Of a stretch of DNA of 64,000 nt, positions 1 through 6,991 are shown one piece after another. The stretch is taken from the NCBI GenBank assembly GCA_038746285.1, contig JBCDKT010000002.1:62001-126000 (forward strand). Direction: 5' to 3'. The translations under genes were made by a program, and so were the position numbers. The notes under the pieces are model-generated. The model was not told the origin of the DNA. It was given only the letters and a program-made list of their open reading frames with translations, and made no database searches. Every line of letters starts with the position of its first letter. Positions within the stretch are counted from its first letter, which is position 1. The DNA comes from Bacteroidota bacterium (GTDB lineage Bacteria > Bacteroidota > Rhodothermia > Rhodothermales > JANQRZ01).

Positions 1-1
1 C

Positions 2-1048
2 GACGTGTCCTCGTTCTCGAAGACCTACCCCAACCCCGAGGGCGGCACGATCGAGGTCTTCGATGACGCCGGCCCGCTGCTCGTCGAGCGCGGCGACAAG
101 ATCGCCCTCATCGGGAAGAACGGCGCGGGCAAGTCGACGCTCGCCAGAATTCTCGACGGGCAGGAGCCGTTCGAGGGGACCCGCGAGGTCGGCTACCAGG
201 TCCAGCCCGCGTTCTTCGCCCAGCACCAGGCCGACACCATCAGCCACACCCTGACGGCACTCGACGCCCTGCGGGAAGTCTCGCGCGGGCAGACCGAGAC
301 CGAGCTTCGGTCGCTCCTCGGCGCGTTCCTGTTCCAGGGCGACGACGTGTTCAAGACGGTCGGCGTGCTCTCCGGCGGCGAGCGCTCCCGCCTCGCCCTC
401 GCCCGGACGCTCCTCTCCCCCGCCAACTTCCTCATCCTCGACGAGCCGACGAACCACCTCGACATGGCGAGCAAAGCCGTCCTCGTCGAGGCGCTCCGGC
501 AGTACGCCGGGACATTCGTCGTCGTCAGCCACGACCGCCACTTCCTCGACCAGATCGTGACGAGTGTGTGGTGGGTCGACCACCGCGGGCTGCGGGTCTA
601 CGACGGCAGCTACTCCGACTTCGTCTGGCAGCGCGAGAAGCAGGGGCAACCGACCAGCGCTTCAGGCGATGGGCAGGCCAGCGCGCCGCCACGGCCCGCC
701 GCCTCGAAGCCGAAGCCGTCGGGCGGCAAGAAAACGAAGGAGCAGAAGCGCCGCGAGGCCGAGGAGCGCAACCGGCTCTACCAGGCGATGCAGAACGGCA
801 AGAAGCCGGGCACGATTGAGGACCCGAAGCTGCTCGCTCGCCTCGTCGAGAAGCTGGAGAACGAGGTCGCGGCGAAGGAGGAGGAGAAAGACGCGCTCGA
901 AGCCAAGCTCGCCGACCCGGCGTTCTACCAGCAGGCCGAGGCCTTCCAGGAGACCATGCGCGCCTTCGGCGAGGTCGAGGCCGAGCTAAAGGACCTGATG
1001 AAGCGCTGGGAAGACGCCGCCGCCAAGCTCGAAGCCGCGAGCGCCTGA
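2..1048 (+). CDS. ABC-F family ATPase, C-terminal part (5' end outside window)
   Basis: This is the second half of a duplicated ATP-binding-cassette protein of the soluble ABC-F type, which acts on ribosomes and has no membrane domain. The frame is open to the window edge, so the first cassette lies upstream; the GTG at base 5 is not the true start. Visible are Walker A (GKNGAGKST), signature (LSGGERSRLALAR), Walker B followed by the ABC-F hallmark (LILDEPTNHLD) and the switch histidine (VVVSHDRHFLD). After the cassette comes an Ala/Pro/Lys-rich linker (about residues 215-250) and a charged, probably coiled-coil tail to the TGA at 1046, as in Uup-like members. The exact subfamily cannot be decided without the N-terminal half. 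The family is secure. Confidence 0.92.
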   Translation, partial: DVSSFSKTYPNPEGGTIEVFDDAGPLLVERGDKIALIGKNGAGKSTLARILDGQEPFEGTREVGYQVQPAFFAQHQADTISHTLTALDALREVSRGQTETELRSLLGAFLFQGDDVFKTVGVLSGGERSRLALARTLLSPANFLILDEPTNHLDMASKAVLVEALRQYAGTFVVVSHDRHFLDQIVTSVWWVDHRGLRVYDGSYSDFVWQREKQGQPTSASGDGQASAPPRPAASKPKPSGGKKTKEQKRREAEERNRLYQAMQNGKKPGTIEDPKLLARLVEKLENEVAAKEEEKDALEAKLADPAFYQQAEAFQETMRAFGEVEAELKDLMKRWEDAAAKLEAASA

Positions 1049-1050
1049 CC

Positions 1051-1452
1051 TCAGCCACGTACTGCTTCCCAGAACGCGCGGGGGGTCAGGATGCGCAGAG
1101 CATCCACCTCGTCCTGCACGTCCAGCAAGTCCTTGTCTCCCGTGACGAGCACCTCGGCTTCCGCTGCCAGCGCCGAGGCCAGCACCCAAGCGTCGTCTAT
1201 GTCCCGCACTTCGATCCCGGTCGGCTCTGTCGGCCTTGGTTCGACCGGGTACCGTCGGAGTAAGACTTCGATTTCGCCAACTCGCCTTGCGGGAAGACCG
1301 AATTTGTCAAGCAGCACGCGCCGAAGCTCGGTCAGCACGACTTCGGCCAGAACCAGATCGTGCTCGGCCATGACATGCCGGACAACATCCGCGCTCAGCC
1401 CTCGCGTGGCGAAACCGCTCACGAGCACGTTCGTGTCGAGGAAGACCCTCAC
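1051..1452 (-). CDS. PIN-domain ribonuclease toxin (VapC-like)
   Basis: A 133-residue PIN protein, probably the RNase toxin of a type II toxin-antitoxin pair. The acidic metal-binding set is visible: Asp in FLDTNVLV near the N-terminus, Glu in LTELRR, and Asp residues in DIDDAWVL and TGDKDLL. The frame stays open far upstream, but the GTG at 1452 gives a normal PIN N-terminus and overlaps the TGA of the antitoxin gene (shared bases 1450-1451), typical of translational coupling. Its stop lies three bases from the stop of the convergent ABC-F gene. The toxin assignment rests on fold motifs and arrangement. Confidence 0.85.
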   Translation of the reverse strand: MRVFLDTNVLVSGFATRGLSADVVRHVMAEHDLVLAEVVLTELRRVLLDKFGLPARRVGEIEVLLRRYPVEPRPTEPTGIEVRDIDDAWVLASALAAEAEVLVTGDKDLLDVQDEVDALRILTPRAFWEAVRG

Positions 1453-1667
1453 GAGACATCGCGAAAGACATCCTCGTCGGTCAGGTAGCCGCGCGCCTCG
1501 GCGAACGGCATCACCTGCTCGCGCAGTCCCTCGAACGCCAGGAGCGCAAGCTGCCGCCGGAGGGCGTCGCGGACCACTTCGCTCCGGCTCCGCCCCGAAC
1601 GCCGGGTGACATCGTCGAGAAGTTGTTCGAGGTCCTGGTCGAGGCGGACGGTGACGGCTGAAGTCAT
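1449..1667 (-). CDS. Ribbon-helix-helix antitoxin (VapB/CopG-like)
   Basis: A 72-residue protein whose first 45 residues match the ribbon-helix-helix DNA-binding fold: a short beta strand with TVRLD, then helices around QDLEQLLDDVTRRSGRSRSEVVRDALRRQ split by the usual Gly-Arg-Ser turn. The acidic C-terminal tail (residues 50-72) would wrap the PIN toxin encoded immediately downstream. The ATG at 1667 is followed upstream by three ATACA repeats that look like its own operator, so the pair is probably autorepressed. Confidence 0.85.
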   Translation of the reverse strand: MTSAVTVRLDQDLEQLLDDVTRRSGRSRSEVVRDALRRQLALLAFEGLREQVMPFAEARGYLTDEDVFRDVS

Positions 1668-1680
1668 GGCACCACGGAGT

Positions 1681-1707
1681 TGTATACAGAGCTGTATGAC
1701 GGTGTAT
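1681..1707. promoter_or_regulatory. Iterated operator upstream of the RHH antitoxin
   Basis: On the plus strand TGTAT occurs at 1681, 1693 and 1703 (ATACA on the coding strand of the antitoxin), spaced 12 and 10 bp, that is about one helical turn. Arrays of short direct repeats on one DNA face are the usual binding mode of ribbon-helix-helix dimers. The position, 14-40 bp upstream of the antitoxin ATG, fits autorepression. No binding data are available; the assignment is inference. Confidence 0.55.
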
Positions 1708-1830
1708 TACAGATAGCACGGGCGGGCGTTCTCGTGGTTCCACTCGTCCTCCAAGCCGCGAGTATCTGAGCGCGCCTTCGGAACGCGGCCCCGCGCTGCT
1801 CGTTGCTCTGAGACACGCTCCCCCAAACCG

Positions 1831-2031
1831 ATGGCCGACTCGATGAAAGGGCTCGGCGGGCGCAACCTGCCCCCCTACTGGGACCGCTTCGACCGACTCC
1901 AGCGCACGGCGGGCCAGCTCCTCGGCGCGCGCGCTGCCCCTCGGGGCGTCTTCCGGTTCGCCACCCACGCCGAGGCTGACGCATGGAACCAGACCCACCG
2001 GCGTCCTCCACCCCCTGCTCCCCCTTCTGTC
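1831..2031 (+). pseudogene. Possible remnant of a small gene, in frame with DUF427
   Basis: An ATG at 1831 opens a frame that runs without stop into the DUF427 gene. The encoded 67 residues contain a stretch (GVFRFATHAEADAW) like that of small stand-alone bacterial proteins and then become a proline-rich string. That string is encoded by a C-rich tract resembling the pyrimidine-rich leaders found before many start codons here. I read this as a decayed or very small separate gene whose stop was lost, but it could be a genuine N-terminal extension of the next protein. Confidence 0.3.
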
Positions 2032-2523
2032 ATGACCCGTCGCATCGAACCCGGCCCCGGCCAAGAGTCCGTCTGGGACTACCCCCGTCCGCCCGCGCTC
2101 GAACCGGTCGCCGAGCGCGTCCGCGTCGAATTCGGCGGCGAGACGATTGCCGACACCACGCGCGCGCTCCGCATCCTGGAGACGAGCCACCCGCCGACGC
2201 TCTACCTCCCGCCGGACGACATCCGCCTAGAGTTCCTCACCCGGACGGCCCGCACGAGCGGCTGCGAGTTCAAAGGCCGCGCAGTTTATTTCGATGTCGA
2301 GGTGAACGGGCAGCGCGCGGCTGCCGCCGCTTGGAGCTACCCCGAGCCCGCCCCGCGCTACGCCGACCTCAAGGACCACCTCGCGTTCTATCCGAGCCGG
2401 ATGGACGCCTGCTGGATTGGCGACGAGCGCGTGCAGGCGCAGGAGGGCGACTTCTACGGCGGATGGATCACCTCGAAGGTCGTCGGCCCGTTCAAGGGCG
2501 CGCCGGGGACATGGGGCTGGTGA
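2032..2523 (+). CDS. DUF427 domain protein
   Basis: A 163-residue protein of the DUF427 family, a small beta-rich fold of unknown biochemical role. Recognisable are the block with ADTTRALRILETSHPPTLYL, the following PPDDI, and the AWSYPEPAP and YADLKDHLAFYPSRMDACW blocks that end the domain. The start chosen (ATG at 2032) gives the usual family length; an in-frame ATG exists 201 bases upstream. No partner gene is evident. The family call is firm, the function unknown. Confidence 0.85.
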   Translation: MTRRIEPGPGQESVWDYPRPPALEPVAERVRVEFGGETIADTTRALRILETSHPPTLYLPPDDIRLEFLTRTARTSGCEFKGRAVYFDVEVNGQRAAAAAWSYPEPAPRYADLKDHLAFYPSRMDACWIGDERVQAQEGDFYGGWITSKVVGPFKGAPGTWGW

Positions 2524-2630
2524 GGCATACAGCCAACGAAAGACGAGGGCGGTTCATAAACGATGCGGCGCCCTTGTCTCAAGGCCGTATGAACAGAAGG
2601 CCACTTGCTCCGTTGAGAAGCTCTCTCTAT

Positions 2631-2720
2631 GTCATCTCGACCGAGCGCAGCGAGTGGAGAGATCTCTGATGAGGCCACAGTTGGACCCACTAGAGATCCC
2701 TCGACTTCGCTCGGGATGAC
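2631..2720. repeat. Short dispersed palindromic repeat (GTCATCTCGA...GGGATGAC type)
   Basis: The two ends form an imperfect inverted repeat: the left arm begins GTCATCTCGACCGAGCG and the right arm ends CTTCGCTCGGGATGAC, with GAGATC boxes inside. In frame it would read RDPSTSLGMT, a signature of a dispersed repeat type found in unrelated bacterial genomes. It is the only structure I can see in the non-coding gap 2524-2824; the rest of that gap is plain sequence of lower G+C than the surroundings. Confidence 0.7.
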
Positions 2721-2824
2721 CCCTTCTTACAGCTTCTCAACAGAGCAAAGGCCACTCAGCCGCGCGAGCTCACGGGGTTCGGGCAAGCAACGTAGGTGCC
2801 GACGCTACAGAGAACCCACCACTC

Positions 2825-3157
2825 TCACGCCTCACGTCGGCCTGTAGTGGTGGGTTCTACCGCACGGAAGGAAATGGCAAGAGTGTGGTTGAGCAAATCC
2901 CCGCTGCCATCCAACTGGAGCAGCACCCGCTCGATCACCTCCTCGCTAAGCTTCGACACCACGATCATGTGCCGGACGCCGAGGTGGAGCCTCACCTCCG
3001 TTCCCTCGACCAAGTCGCCGACGAGCGCCAGCCGGCCGGGATCGAAGAAGAAGCACCACCGCTCGCTTCCGTCGTCCATCGTGACGAGGACCTCGACCGC
3101 GCCCGTGCTCAGTTGGTCCAGTGGTTCTTCGATCCGAAACGATTGCAGGGATGGCAA
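2825..3157 (-). CDS. Small conserved hypothetical protein
   Basis: A 110-residue soluble protein that I recognise only as a conserved hypothetical type seen in accessory regions. Its middle reads as a compact beta-rich domain with a distinctive block (VTMDDGSERWCFFFDPGRL) followed by GTEVRLHLGVRHMIVVSKL and an ERVLL helix. No signal peptide or membrane segment. The minus frame is preferred over the overlapping plus frame at 2885-3172 because its composition is protein-like. The flanking DNA has lower G+C and carries a dispersed repeat, suggesting an accessory locus. Confidence 0.6.
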   Translation of the reverse strand: MPSLQSFRIEEPLDQLSTGAVEVLVTMDDGSERWCFFFDPGRLALVGDLVEGTEVRLHLGVRHMIVVSKLSEEVIERVLLQLDGSGDLLNHTLAISFRAVEPTTTGRREA

Positions 3158-3240
3158 AGCGCAGTGCGGTAGAGCCCATGATTATCGGCACGAATGGGAA
3201 GTTATCAGGCCCCGAGGCGCGATAACGCGACGCGCGCTGC

Positions 3241-3375
3241 TCAGACGGTGCTGCGGCTGCCGTACCAGACGATGGCGAGGAGTAGGACGATGGGCACGAT
3301 GATGCTGGCCACCGGCATCCATTCGAGGCCTATGCCGACCGGCACGTCGGTGGCTTGGGCGAGGACGAAGGGCAT
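3241..3375 (-). CDS. Small single-pass membrane protein (44 residues)
   Basis: A short frame with ATG at 3375 and TGA at 3241. It encodes a polar N-terminus (MPFVLAQATDVPVG), a hydrophobic stretch rich in Ile, Val and Leu (about residues 19-37) and a short basic end (YGSRSTV). G/C-ending codons match neighbouring genes, and a TATCTTCC box lies 24 bp upstream. The arrangement resembles small inner-membrane proteins; I do not recognise a family. The next upstream gene on the same strand (RmlD) ends 39 bp away. Confidence 0.55.
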   Translation of the reverse strand: MPFVLAQATDVPVGIGLEWMPVASIIVPIVLLLAIVWYGSRSTV

Positions 3376-3399
3376 GAGATCGGAGAGAAAGGTTGGGCA

Positions 3400-3407
3400 G
3401 GAAGATA
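3400..3407 (-). promoter_or_regulatory. -7-like box for the small membrane protein
   Basis: TATCTTCC on the minus strand, 24 bp before the ATG. It belongs to the TA-(C/T)-CTT box family that recurs before many genes in this window and resembles the Bacteroidota TAnnTTTG element. A -33 box is not obvious. Confidence 0.45.
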
Positions 3408-3414
3408 CGCGGCG

Positions 3415-4293
3415 CTACCTCGCAGGCTCCATACATGCGGCCACCACCTCGCGCAGGGCGTCGCGCCAGGACGGTGGGGCAATACCCCAGACGTCGGTCA
3501 GGCACGACGTGTCGAGCCGGGCGTCGGCCGGGCGACGGGCTGGGGTCGGGTAGGCGCTCGTCGGGATCGGCTCGGCGCGCTCGGCGCGGACCGAGCCGTG
3601 CCGCCGGGCTTCTTCGACGACCGCTTCGGCGAGGCCGTGCCAGGTCGTCGCAGGCATCCCGGCGAAGTGAAACGTTCCGTGCGGTGCATCCGGGTCGGTG
3701 GCGAGACGCTCGGCGATCTGCAACGCAGCGCGGGCGAGGTCGGCGGCGGCGGTCGGGGTGCCGTGCTGGTCGGCGACGATGCGCAGGGCATCGCGCTCGC
3801 GGCTGAGGCGAAGCACCGTTTTGACGAAGTTGTGCCCGTGCGCGCTGAAGACCCAGCTCGTGCGGAGGACGACGTGCCGGTCGAGGCGGGCGCGGACGGC
3901 CTCCTCGCCGGCCCACTTGCTCTGTCCGTAAATCCCGAGCGGGTTCGCCTTGTCGTCCTCCGTGTAGGGCGCGCCTTTCGTCCCGTCGAAGACGTAGTCC
4001 GTCGAGACGTGGAGGAGCGGGATGCCCGCCTCGGCGCAGGCGTCGGCCAGGTACGCCGGGCCGTCGCGGTTGACAGCGAAGGCGGCCTCCGGCTCCGACT
4101 CGGCGCGGTCCACCGCCGTGTAGGCCGCCGCGTTGAGGACGACTGTCGGCGCATGCATCTCCATCGCCTGGCGCACCGCCTCGCGGTCGGTGATGTCCAA
4201 CCTGGCGCGCGTCAGCCCGATGACCCGGTCCCCGCCGGCCCGCACCAGCTCGCGCCCGAGTTGACCACCTGCTCCGGTAACGAGAACGGTCAC
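3415..4293 (-). CDS. rfbD: dTDP-4-dehydrorhamnose reductase (RmlD)
   Basis: Last step of dTDP-L-rhamnose synthesis: NAD(P)H-dependent reduction of dTDP-4-keto-L-rhamnose in the cytoplasm. The extended short-chain dehydrogenase fold is clear: Rossmann glycine motif (VTGAGGQLG) at the N-terminus, STDYVFDG, the catalytic YGQSK pair, and the RTSWVFS block. I chose the GTG at 4293, which overlaps the TGA of the RmlC gene and gives 292 residues; the frame extends further upstream only as an antisense-like Arg/Pro-rich string. It is third in a minus-strand RmlA-RmlC-RmlD series; RmlB is not in the window. Confidence 0.93.
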   Translation of the reverse strand: MTVLVTGAGGQLGRELVRAGGDRVIGLTRARLDITDREAVRQAMEMHAPTVVLNAAAYTAVDRAESEPEAAFAVNRDGPAYLADACAEAGIPLLHVSTDYVFDGTKGAPYTEDDKANPLGIYGQSKWAGEEAVRARLDRHVVLRTSWVFSAHGHNFVKTVLRLSRERDALRIVADQHGTPTAAADLARAALQIAERLATDPDAPHGTFHFAGMPATTWHGLAEAVVEEARRHGSVRAERAEPIPTSAYPTPARRPADARLDTSCLTDVWGIAPPSWRDALREVVAACMEPAR

Positions 4294-4862
4294 GGCGCGC
4301 CCGTCAGCACACCCTCGACGTGGGGCAGGTCTTCCGGCTCTAGCTCGGCGAGCGTCGGATGCTGCCGGTCCCGGTCCGAGAGGATCGGCTCGGCGATGGG
4401 CCAGTCGATGCCGAAGGCGGGGTCGTCCCAGCGGAGGCCGCCCTCGTCGTCGGGGCGGTAGAGGTCGGTGCACTTGTAGAACACATCGGCCTGGTCGGAG
4501 AGGGCGCAGAAGCCGTGCGCGAAGCCGGGCGGGACCCAGAGCTGCCGCCCGTTCGCCTCGGATAGTTCAACGGCGACGTGCTGCCCAAACGTCGGCCCCG
4601 GCCGCAGGTCGACGGCCACGTCGAAGATGGTGCCGCGCACGACCCAGAGCAGCTTGCCCTGCGGATACCGCTTCTGGAAGTGCAGTCCGCGCAGCACGCC
4701 TCGCTTCGAGCGCGAGAGGTTGTCCTGCACGAAGTCCGCGTCGAGGCCGTGCGCCCGGTACCGGTCGGCGTGGTAGCACTCGCGGAAGGCCCCGCGCGCA
4801 TCCTCGAACACGCGCGGCTCGAAGAGGAGCAGGCCGGGGAGGTGTGTTTCAGTCGTGGTCAT
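4290..4862 (-). CDS. rfbC: dTDP-4-dehydrorhamnose 3,5-epimerase (RmlC)
   Basis: Epimerises dTDP-4-keto-6-deoxyglucose to the L-rhamno form; cupin fold, dimer, cytoplasmic. The 190-residue protein has the usual length. Diagnostic blocks are FVQDNLSRSKRGVLRGLHFQ with the catalytic His of GLHFQ, VDLRPGPTFGQH, WVPPGFAHGF and YKCTDLY (the conserved Tyr region). The ATG at 4862 follows a non-coding gap of about 120 bp that separates it from RmlA. Overlap with the RmlD start indicates an operon. Confidence 0.95.
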   Translation of the reverse strand: MTTTETHLPGLLLFEPRVFEDARGAFRECYHADRYRAHGLDADFVQDNLSRSKRGVLRGLHFQKRYPQGKLLWVVRGTIFDVAVDLRPGPTFGQHVAVELSEANGRQLWVPPGFAHGFCALSDQADVFYKCTDLYRPDDEGGLRWDDPAFGIDWPIAEPILSDRDRQHPTLAELEPEDLPHVEGVLTGAP

Positions 4863-4879
4863 TCGTCTCGGAGACGACG

Positions 4880-4982
4880 GACAGTGGAACAGTCGTCAGC
4901 GCAGCGGCCGGGGATAGCTACGAGCGTCGAGCAGCGAACGGCGAACGGGACGTTCACTCGTCGTTCGTAGCTCGTCACTCGG
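4880..4982. repeat. Intergenic inverted arms made of CGA/GAACG units
   Basis: Between RmlA and RmlC the sequence is built from short permuted units: a left arm around 4919-4951 (CGAGCAGCGAACGGCGAAC) and a right arm around 4953-4982 whose complement reads CGAGCTACGAACGACGAG. The arms are imperfectly complementary and would fold back on each other. The same plan with other units occurs at 5847-5960 and 6923-6988. No reading frame or T-tract is present. Confidence 0.5.
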
Positions 4983-4985
4983 CGT

Positions 4986-5846
4986 TTACAACAGCCCTAG
5001 AAGGTACTCCCCGTACGCGCTCTTGGCGAGGGGCTCGGCGAGCGCTTCGAGCCGGGCGGCGTCGATGTAGCCCATCCGGTAGGCCACCTCCTCGGGGCAG
5101 GCGATCTTCAGCCCCTGCCGGCTCTCGACGACCTCGATGAAGTGGGCCGCTTCGAGCAGCGCCGCGTGCGTCCCCGTGTCGAGCCACGCCGTCCCCCGTC
5201 CCAGCGTTTCTACGCGGAGATCGCCGCGCTCCAGGTAGGCCCGGTTGACATCGGTGATCTCCAACTCGCCCCGATCCGAAGGCGCGAGGGTGCGGGCGAT
5301 GTCCACGACGGCGTTGTCGTAGAAATACAGCCCCGTCACTGCGTAGTTGGAGGTCGGGCGCGCCGGCTTCTCGGTAATGTCGATGGCCCGGCCGGTGTCG
5401 TCGAACGTGACGACGCCGTAGCGCTCAGGATCGCGGACGCGGTAGCCGAAGACGGTTGCGCCCTCGGCCTGCTGCGCGGCGCGCTGGAGCCGCCCCGAGA
5501 GACCCTGCCCGTAGAAAATGTTGTCGCCGAGCACGAGCGCCACCCCGTCGCCGCCGATGAAGTCCTCGCCGAGCAGAAACGCCTCGGCGATGCCTTTCGG
5601 CGCGGGCTGCTCAGCATAGGAAAAGACCATACCCCAGGACGCACCGTCGCCGAGGAGCCGCTCGAACAGCGGGAGGTCGCGGGGCGTCGAGACGACGAGG
5701 ACCTCGCGGATGCCCGCCAGCATCAGGGTCGAGAGCGGGTAGTAGACCAGGGGCTTGTCGTAGACCGGCATGAGCTGCTTGCTCACGGCGAGCGTCAGCG
5801 GGTAGAGCCGGGTGCCGGCCCCGCCGGCGAGGATGATGCCTTTCAT
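4986..5846 (-). CDS. rfbA: Glucose-1-phosphate thymidylyltransferase (RmlA)
   Basis: First step of dTDP-rhamnose synthesis: joins dTTP and glucose-1-phosphate. The 286-residue length fits the short RmlA type. Motifs: nucleotide-binding [39 protein letters not shown] with the metal-binding Asp, and the WLDTGTH block. The ATG at 5846 (MKGIILAGG) is preferred over an upstream in-frame start that would add eight residues. Transcribed with RmlC and RmlD on the minus strand, though a 123-bp repeat-rich gap separates it from RmlC. A TATCTTCC box lies 30 bp upstream. Confidence 0.95.
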   Translation of the reverse strand: MKGIILAGGAGTRLYPLTLAVSKQLMPVYDKPLVYYPLSTLMLAGIREVLVVSTPRDLPLFERLLGDGASWGMVFSYAEQPAPKGIAEAFLLGEDFIGGDGVALVLGDNIFYGQGLSGRLQRAAQQAEGATVFGYRVRDPERYGVVTFDDTGRAIDITEKPARPTSNYAVTGLYFYDNAVVDIARTLAPSDRGELEITDVNRAYLERGDLRVETLGRGTAWLDTGTHAALLEAAHFIEVVESRQGLKIACPEEVAYRMGYIDAARLEALAEPLAKSAYGEYLLGLL

Positions 5847-5960
5847 GAGAGCGGACGTGGGGAGGAGCAAAAGCGAGGAAGATAGCGTGGCGGCACCCCA
5901 CGCCTCCGCGGCGAATCCTGATCCTCTTCCGCTCTTCTCACCCTCCGCTCTTCCGCTCTG
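5847..5960. repeat. Intergenic purine/pyrimidine arms with embedded RmlA promoter box
   Basis: The gap between the decarboxylase and RmlA has a purine-rich part (GGGGAGGAGCAAAAGCGAGG near 5859-5878) and, across a G+C-rich spacer, a pyrimidine-rich part with repeated CTCTTCCGCT units (5929-5959). The two parts are imperfectly complementary. The box TATCTTCC (minus strand, 5877-5884) lies inside the purine arm and is the likely -7 element for RmlA. Confidence 0.5.
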
Positions 5961-6911
5961 TCAGGCCGTGGCCTGCTCGGCGACCGCCTCGCGGAAGTAG
6001 TCGAGCGTGCGGCGCAGCCCGTCGGCACGGTCCACCTGGGGCGACCAGCCGAGGACCTCGCGGGCCTTCGTGATGTCGGGCTGCCGGACCTGGGGGTCGT
6101 CGGCCGGGAGCGGCTGGTAGGTGATCGCCGAGTCCGAGCCGGTGAGCGCCACGACTTCTTCGGCGAACGCCTTGATCGACAACTCGTCCGGGTTGCCGAT
6201 GTTGACCGGCTCCGCCTCGTCGGACATCAGGAGCCGGTGGATGCCCTCGACCAGGTCGTCCACGAACTGGAAGGACCGCGTCTGGCTGCCGTCGCCGAAG
6301 ACGGTGATCGGCTCGCCGCGCAGGGCCTGGCCCATGAAGGCCGGCAAGGCCCGCCCGTCGTCGAGGCGCATCCTCGGGCCGTAGGTGTTGAAGATGCGGA
6401 CGATCCGCGTCTCGACCCCGTGGACCCGGTGGTAGGCCATCGTCATGGCCTCAGCGAAGCGCTTGGCCTCGTCGTAGACCCCGCGGAAGCCGACCGGGTT
6501 GACGTTGCCCCAGTAGGTCTCCTGCTGCGGGTGCACCTCGGGGTCGCCGTAGACTTCGCTCGTGGACGCGAGCAGGAAACGCGCCGCCTTCGCCTTGGCG
6601 AGGCCGAGCAGGTTGTGGGTCCCGAGCGCGCCGACCTTCAGCGTCTGGATCGGCAGCTTGAGGTAGTCGATTGGCGAGGCCGGGCTGGCGAAGTGGAGGA
6701 TGTAGTCCAGGTCGCCCGCGACGTAGACGTAGGTCGACACGTCGTGGCGCACGATCTCGAACCGCTCGTGCCCGACGAGGTGGGCGACGTTGTCGGGGTT
6801 GCCCGTGATGAAGTTGTCCATGCAGACGACCTCGTGGCCCTCGGCGATGAAGCGGTCGCAGAGGTGGGACCCGAGGAAGCCGGCACCGCCGGTGATGAGC
6901 GTACGGGGCAT
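5961..6911 (-). CDS. UDP-glucuronate decarboxylase (UDP-xylose synthase)
   Basis: Extended short-chain dehydrogenase that converts UDP-glucuronate to UDP-xylose with bound NAD. The 316-residue protein shows the Rossmann motif [12 protein letters not shown], then [15 protein letters not shown], the serine block [36 protein letters not shown] with catalytic Tyr and Lys, and [13 protein letters not shown]. The [12 protein letters not shown] arrangement separates it from RmlB and GalE. Its substrate is the product of the dehydrogenase encoded next upstream on the same strand, so the two form a UDP-xylose module. Confidence 0.88.
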   Translation of the reverse strand: MPRTLITGGAGFLGSHLCDRFIAEGHEVVCMDNFITGNPDNVAHLVGHERFEIVRHDVSTYVYVAGDLDYILHFASPASPIDYLKLPIQTLKVGALGTHNLLGLAKAKAARFLLASTSEVYGDPEVHPQQETYWGNVNPVGFRGVYDEAKRFAEAMTMAYHRVHGVETRIVRIFNTYGPRMRLDDGRALPAFMGQALRGEPITVFGDGSQTRSFQFVDDLVEGIHRLLMSDEAEPVNIGNPDELSIKAFAEEVVALTGSDSAITYQPLPADDPQVRQPDITKAREVLGWSPQVDRADGLRRTLDYFREAVAEQATA

Positions 6912-6922
6912 GGGGTCAGATT

Positions 6923-6988
6923 ACAGAGGACAGAAGACGGAGGACAGCGAACAGAAACCTGTCTTCTGTCCTCCGTCCTTTGTCTTCC
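6923..6988. repeat. Intergenic inverted arms of GGACAGAAGAC units
   Basis: The plus strand has the arm 6923-6947, containing GGACAGAAGACGGAGGACAG, and the arm 6959-6988, which includes its complement (GTCTTCTGTCC). Each arm is a degenerate tandem of 6-9 bp units. The fold-back could end or stabilise the message between the two UDP-sugar genes; there is no T-tract. Confidence 0.55.
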
Positions 6989-6991
6989 GGA

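Noticed and set aside
1051-2190. A 379-residue reading of the PIN protein
   Set aside because: Residues before the GTG at 1452 are antisense to the antitoxin and DUF427 genes and do not belong to the PIN fold; GTG overlapping the antitoxin stop is better.
2885-3172. Plus-strand frame overlapping the minus-strand hypothetical gene
   Set aside because: The minus frame has more protein-like composition with a recognisable conserved-hypothetical pattern; the plus frame lacks one.
5961-6911. Assignment as RmlB (dTDP-glucose dehydratase)
   Set aside because: The [12 protein letters not shown] block and length match UDP-glucuronate decarboxylase, and the neighbour makes its substrate.
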